This document shows, one piece after another, positions 41,271 to 44,571 of a stretch of DNA of 44,571 nt. The translations under genes were made by a program, and so were the position numbers. The notes under the pieces are model-generated. The model made no database searches, was not told the DNA's origin, and saw only the letters and a list, made by a program, of their open reading frames with translations. The stretch is from Actinomycetota bacterium (GTDB lineage Bacteria; Actinomycetota; Actinomycetes; S36-B12): NCBI GenBank assembly GCA_947449035.1, contig CANFQC010000017.1, positions 1 to 44,571 of the forward strand. The letters are read 5' to 3'. Position 1 is the stretch's first letter. The number at the start of each line of letters is the position of its first letter.

Positions 41271-42074
41271 TTACCAGGGCTTCGCGAAGCCGTAGGCCCG
41301 CAAGATGCCCTGGGCCGAGAGGCTGTAGCGCAGGTAGTCGACAAAGCGTTGTGCGACAACGGGGTTGGTCGTCTTGCCGACTGTGGCCACCGGGTAGGTG
41401 GTGGTCACGTTGAGTGATGCCGGAATCTGCACGCTGCTGACCTTCTTGCCCACGGCCTTCACGTCAGTGACGTAGACTATTGCGGCATCGAGATCCCCGG
41501 AGAGCACTTTTCCGAGCAGGCTGCGCACATCAAGTTCTTGCGTGACGGGTCGCACCGTCACCTTGTTGAGTGCGAAGAGGTCACGGGCAGCGGCACCGCA
41601 GGGCACAGTGACCGCGCAAACTCCGACGAGCGTGCCGGGCCGAGCAAGATCTGCGAGTGACGTGATGTGAGCGGGATTGTCAGCGGGCATCGCGATCGCC
41701 ATCGTGTTCTTCGCGAAGAGTAGTGGCTTACCGACCAGTCCGGCATTGACTGCTGACCACATCGTCGGCTCCGACGCCGTCGCCAGCACGTCGACCGGTG
41801 CCCCGCCCTTGATCTGATTGACGAGTGTCGAACTGCCACCGAAGTTGAACTTCACATTCGTGCCCGGGTATCGCTTCTGGAATGCCTTCGCGATCACCGG
41901 GAACACATCGGTGAGCGATGAAGCGGCAGAAACCGTGATCGTGCCGGTCACCTTCGCGTCTGATGCCGGCGTGAAGACTGACGTGGCTGCAGTCGCTGGC
42001 GAGACGACGAGCAGACTCGTCACCGCTGCAATGAGCGCGACTCCGGTCGAACGGATGGCGCGTGGTGCGCGCAT
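41271..42074 (-). CDS. modA: Molybdate-binding protein ModA
   Basis: This 267-residue exported binding protein has a signal peptide (residues 1-30, ending SPATAA-TS) and the ModA pattern: TITVSAASSLTDVFPVIAKAF, VKFNFGGSSTLVNQIKGGAPVDVLATA, and a Ser/Ala-lined anion site. It captures molybdate at the cell surface for ModB. Its ATG shares an A with the stop of the HTH-TOBE gene (TGATG). Tungstate cannot be excluded as ligand. Confidence 0.92.
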   Translation of the reverse strand: MRAPRAIRSTGVALIAAVTSLLVVSPATAATSVFTPASDAKVTGTITVSAASSLTDVFPVIAKAFQKRYPGTNVKFNFGGSSTLVNQIKGGAPVDVLATASEPTMWSAVNAGLVGKPLLFAKNTMAIAMPADNPAHITSLADLARPGTLVGVCAVTVPCGAAARDLFALNKVTVRPVTQELDVRSLLGKVLSGDLDAAIVYVTDVKAVGKKVSSVQIPASLNVTTTYPVATVGKTTNPVVAQRFVDYLRYSLSAQGILRAYGFAKPW

Positions 42075-42466
42075 CAGTGGCTCTCTCGTTCGATGACGAC
42101 GTTGGTCGACTTCACGCTTGCTGCGACGATCACGCCCGGCTCGAGGCCGAGCTCATCGGCACCCTCGCGACTGATCAGCGACACGATGCGATGCGGGCCG
42201 GACTGCACCTCAACCAGTGCCATCACGCCATCGCGTTCGACCCGGGTGACGATGCCCGGGAAGCGATTGCGAGCCGAGGTCGGCACCAGGCGATCGGGCT
42301 CGGTCGAGGCCTCAGACAGCAGGGCCGCCACCTCGGCGCTGTCGACCGTTTTGCGTCCGGCCTCGTCGGTGCCACCGGCAAGGCGCCCGGAGTCGACCCA
42401 GCGGCGCACGGTGTCATCGCTGACCCCCAGGAGACTGGCGGCGTCCGAAATCCGAATATGCGGCAT
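42074..42466 (-). CDS. HTH-TOBE molybdate-responsive regulator or molbindin-like protein
   Basis: This 130-residue protein joins an N-terminal MerR/excisionase-type helix-turn-helix (ISDAASLLGVSDDTVRRWVDSGRL) to a C-terminal TOBE/Mop domain (RNRFPGIVTRVERDGVMALVEVQ, LISREGADELGLEPGVIVAASV), the fold that binds molybdate. It is the first gene of mod and probably senses intracellular molybdate and controls its own operon. No Shine-Dalgarno is visible, and a promoter places the transcript start at the ATG itself. Confidence 0.87.
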   Translation of the reverse strand: MPHIRISDAASLLGVSDDTVRRWVDSGRLAGGTDEAGRKTVDSAEVAALLSEASTEPDRLVPTSARNRFPGIVTRVERDGVMALVEVQSGPHRIVSLISREGADELGLEPGVIVAASVKSTNVVIERESH

Positions 42467-42474
42467 AAAAAGGA

Positions 42475-42503
42475 AATCTAGACCGCATCTGCGGTTAGGG
42501 CAA
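42475..42503 (-). promoter_or_regulatory. Promoter and palindromic operator of the mod operon (leaderless)
   Basis: Read leftward, TTGCCC (42503-42498) and TAGATT (42480-42475) form -35 and -10 boxes with a 17-base spacer, and the initiation point eight bases later coincides with the ATG of the HTH-TOBE gene. A 14-bp palindrome ACCGCA-TC-TGCGGT (42482-42495) fills the spacer, an ideal site for repression by the HTH-TOBE protein. Binding is inferred. Confidence 0.6.
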
Positions 42504-42528
42504 TCGGAATCATCCGCAAGGTGACCCG

Positions 42529-43440
42529 TCAGGCGTGCGTGGAGTGCTCCCGCTCGGCCCGGCCGGTGCCCTCGATCTGGAAGGTGCAGTGGTCCACGTC
42601 GAAGTGGTGGGCCAGGCAGTGGTGCAGATCCTCGAGCACCTGCGCCGTGCCGCCGGCGAGAGTCTCGTCGGACACCACCACATGCGCACTCATGACGGCC
42701 TGCCCTGAGGTAATGGTCCAGACATGCAGGTCGTGAGTGTCGAGTACTTCGTCGACGTCGAGGATGCGCGCGCGCACGTCGGCGATGTTGACGCCCTTAG
42801 GGGCTGCCTCGAGCAATACATCGACCGCCTCGCGCAGCAAGGACCACGTCCGGGGCAAGATCATGACCGCAACAGCTGCTGATGCCAATGCATCTGCGCG
42901 CTCCCAGCCGGTGGTCACGATGATGAGCCCCGCGACGATGACGGTGATCGAGCCGAGCAGATCGCCCATCACCTCGAGGTATGCGCCGCGCACATTCAGG
43001 CTGTCCTTCGCACCACCGCGCAGAATCGTGAACGACACCAGATTCGCGATGACGCCAACTCCGGCGAAGATCATGACGATGCCGCCGTCGACCTGGTGCG
43101 GAGAATTCCAGCGCGACCACGCTTCAACGAGCAAGAAGATAGAGACGCCGAAAAGCAGCACCGCGTTGACGACTGCCGCGAGGATCTCCAGCCGGTAATA
43201 GCCGAAGGTGCGCTCGGGGCTGGCCTTCTTCGCGGCGAAGGTCACGGCTAGCAGGGCCAGACCAACCCCGGCAACGTCGGTGAGCACGTGACCGGCATCG
43301 GCCAGCAAGGCCAGGCTCCCGGAGAGGACGGCGCCGATCACCTCGATGACGAAGACAGCTGCAGAAATAAGCAGAACGGCAAGGAGTCGTTTACGCGGAG
43401 CAGTCATCGACGCGGATGAGTGGTCGTGCTTGCTTCCCAT
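42529..43440 (-). CDS. Cation diffusion facilitator (CzcD-like)
   Basis: This is a CDF transporter of about 303 residues with six hydrophobic helices. The second helix has the metal site LLADAGHVLTD (HxxxD). The fifth carries AYLEVMGDLLGS, where the first ligand is Glu rather than the usual His, a variant that may alter metal preference. The C-terminal cytoplasmic domain (VLDTHDLHVWTITSGQAVMSAHVVV, HFDVDHCTF) is typical of zinc, cobalt or cadmium exporters. ATG 43440 is the first sensible start. Confidence 0.88.
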   Translation of the reverse strand: MGSKHDHSSASMTAPRKRLLAVLLISAAVFVIEVIGAVLSGSLALLADAGHVLTDVAGVGLALLAVTFAAKKASPERTFGYYRLEILAAVVNAVLLFGVSIFLLVEAWSRWNSPHQVDGGIVMIFAGVGVIANLVSFTILRGGAKDSLNVRGAYLEVMGDLLGSITVIVAGLIIVTTGWERADALASAAVAVMILPRTWSLLREAVDVLLEAAPKGVNIADVRARILDVDEVLDTHDLHVWTITSGQAVMSAHVVVSDETLAGGTAQVLEDLHHCLAHHFDVDHCTFQIEGTGRAEREHSTHA

Positions 43441-43454
43441 GATGCGAAGGATAT

Positions 43455-44294
43455 TCAGTAGCGGGATGACGCAGTGGTAACGAATCGACTGCGTGCACGC
43501 TCCATCAATCGATTCAGTCGATTCCATGTCGGATTCTGACGATGACGAAAACCCGTGCGATTTCGGACCGTCCAGAATGGAGAATCCTTCATCAGGCGCC
43601 AGTCCTCATTCCAGGTCTCGTCAGGAAGTGGAGTGATGCCTGACTCGTACACAACGTAGGAAAGCAGTGATTGGTCATGCCGGTGATTTGGTGCGGTGCT
43701 CGCGAGAAGTTCCCCGTCCCGCATCTGCGAGAGTTCGAGCCAGCGGGTCATGAGCCTTCGACTCCCATCGTCATTGCGGAGGATGAAAGTCCCGGCCAGC
43801 ACCTGGGGCAGCTGTGATTCCGCATCCGTAAGGCCTAGATGTTCCGCAGCCTCAACAGAGATCCAGTCGCCCTGCGAATGTTGGGCGAGGCAGAAGAACG
43901 TGCTCCCCGTCAGCATCGCGTGTTGGAAATTCTCTGCCAATCGTCGGGCTGACTTCGGGGTCACATTCAGGTGACAGCCTGCATCCAGATACAGGACAGC
44001 CTCGGCATTTAGAGAGGGTTGCGAGAGGTAGCGCTGAAGGAGGAGGGGCTTCCAGCTCCAATATCCGAAACCCGGGGAGTCGTCACTAAAGAGTGGTGCC
44101 CGAGAAGTGAAAAAGCTGGGGTCGAGCAAGCTGACATGCTCCTCATGGGTCACCACCACGTTGCTGAACCACCGCGTCGCCTCAGCCTCTCGGCCCAATC
44201 GCCGCGCTGCCCGCCGGATCGCCGGCGCGCCTCCACCAAAGACCAGGAGGTGGAGCCCGGAACGAGAGGTTCCCGGAAATACTGAAGGAGTCAC
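43455..44294 (-). CDS. Putative polysaccharide glycosyltransferase-like protein
   Basis: This 279-residue protein has SPGFGYWSWKPLLLQRYL and AVLYLDAGCHLNV, the GYWxWKP and LDAGC elements seen in capsule- and LPS-type glycosyltransferase-like proteins, followed by CLAQHSQGDWIS and HRHDQSLLSYVVYESGI, all consistent with a GT-A-like fold. The Asp of LDAG is a plausible metal ligand. It begins at an ATG and has no membrane span. Its bases look lower in GC than the CDF gene beside it and nearer the island at the left edge. The precise family is uncertain. Confidence 0.65.
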   Translation of the reverse strand: MTPSVFPGTSRSGLHLLVFGGGAPAIRRAARRLGREAEATRWFSNVVVTHEEHVSLLDPSFFTSRAPLFSDDSPGFGYWSWKPLLLQRYLSQPSLNAEAVLYLDAGCHLNVTPKSARRLAENFQHAMLTGSTFFCLAQHSQGDWISVEAAEHLGLTDAESQLPQVLAGTFILRNDDGSRRLMTRWLELSQMRDGELLASTAPNHRHDQSLLSYVVYESGITPLPDETWNEDWRLMKDSPFWTVRNRTGFRHRQNPTWNRLNRLMERARSRFVTTASSRY

Positions 44295-44433
44295 AGTTTT
44301 GACTCCCTCCGGATTGGGAGCGCGTGCGCCGCTCCGACTCGAGTTCTCCGTTTCGGCTCAAGTGTAGGAGCACTAGGAGGGTTTGCCGGGGCCACAACCT
44401 GGGTGACGAGTGGGTTAGGGGAGACTCGTCGAT

Positions 44434-44571
44434 ATGGACGAGATCCCCTGGCTCGATGACACCGCCCGCGCTGCGATCAAGGATGTGGCCACAGTCACGA
44501 GTGATGGTCGACCTCTCGGGTCGGGCATCGAGGGAGTACTCACCTTCGCACCCGTTGTGCACAGTGATCAC
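44434..44571 (+). CDS. Start of a gene, possibly an RmlC-like cupin epimerase (partial)
   Basis: The frame opens at ATG 44434 and runs off the right edge after 46 residues (MDEIPWLDDTARAAI to EGVLTFAPVVHSDH). The I-E-G-V-L-T-F-x-P-x-V-H-x-D pattern recalls the N-terminal strand of RmlC (dTDP-4-dehydrorhamnose 3,5-epimerase), where V-x-F-x-P-x-V-x-x-D is conserved. An opposite-strand frame exists but shows no family features. The call is tentative because so little is visible. Confidence 0.5.
   Translation, partial: MDEIPWLDDTARAAIKDVATVTSDGRPLGSGIEGVLTFAPVVHSDH

Noticed and set aside
44182-44571. Minus-strand frame at the right edge
   Set aside because: Overlaps the start of the glycosyltransferase-like gene and the better-supported rightward partial gene; no family features.
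1-44571. CRISPR arrays, insertion sequences, prophage or integrase genes
   Set aside because: No regularly spaced repeats, transposase or integrase motifs were seen.

Overview
The window looks like a chromosomal segment of an actinobacterium. Supporting signs are a GC content of roughly 60% by eye, many GTG and TTG starts, tightly overlapping ATGA/GTGA gene junctions, a leaderless-looking promoter, and actinobacterial-style families such as a MenJ-like geranylgeranyl reductase, XdhC paralogs and coxMSL with coxG. No rRNA, tRNA, CRISPR array, transposase or phage gene was seen, so placement below phylum is not possible here. Only one gene-free stretch exceeds 300 bases (432-809).

Left region (1-8.7 kb). 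A secreted protein cut by the window edge is followed by a surface-polysaccharide island. The island holds four sulfotransferase-type proteins (one fused behind a glycosyltransferase-like domain), a GT2 and a GT4 glycosyltransferase, and two membrane proteins of unknown function. A degraded 3' fragment of a cupin gene (537-686) lies on its left and an intact homologous cupin gene on its right (8795-9184), suggesting insertion beside, or duplication of, that locus.

Middle region (8.8-22.8 kb). A 40-residue zinc ribbon coupled to the cupin diverges from a 42-residue Cys-rich protein across a 30-bp interrupted palindrome that resembles a CsoR-family operator. Housekeeping and accessory genes follow: an AhpD-like protein, a FUSC-type membrane protein, an MFS exporter, a geranylgeranyl/menaquinone reductase-like flavoprotein, two ABM monooxygenases, GDP-fucose synthase, a CoA-transferase, chorismate mutase, a methyltransferase, a tandem pair of exported glycoside hydrolases and a DUF2182-like protein.

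Right region (22.8-42.5 kb). This is a nearly self-contained aerobic carbon monoxide oxidation locus. It has structural genes coxM-coxS-coxL, with the form I active-site motif AYRCSFR in CoxL. Maturation genes are three XdhC/CoxF-type proteins (one fused to a YHS metal-binding domain), a MocA-like cytidylyltransferase, the MoxR ATPase CoxD and the VWA protein CoxE. Molybdopterin genes are moaE, moaA, moaD, moeA, moaC and mog. Molybdate uptake is covered by modA, modB and an HTH-TOBE sensor, but no modC. The membrane-coupling protein CoxG is followed without a break by five tiny single-span membrane proteins and then a strong hairpin. Those five genes, plus small unknown proteins flanking coxDE, are the best candidates for undescribed parts of a CO-respiration system.

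Right end (42.5-44.6 kb). A cation diffusion facilitator, a polysaccharide-type glycosyltransferase-like protein and the start of a possible RmlC-like gene return to cell-surface functions.
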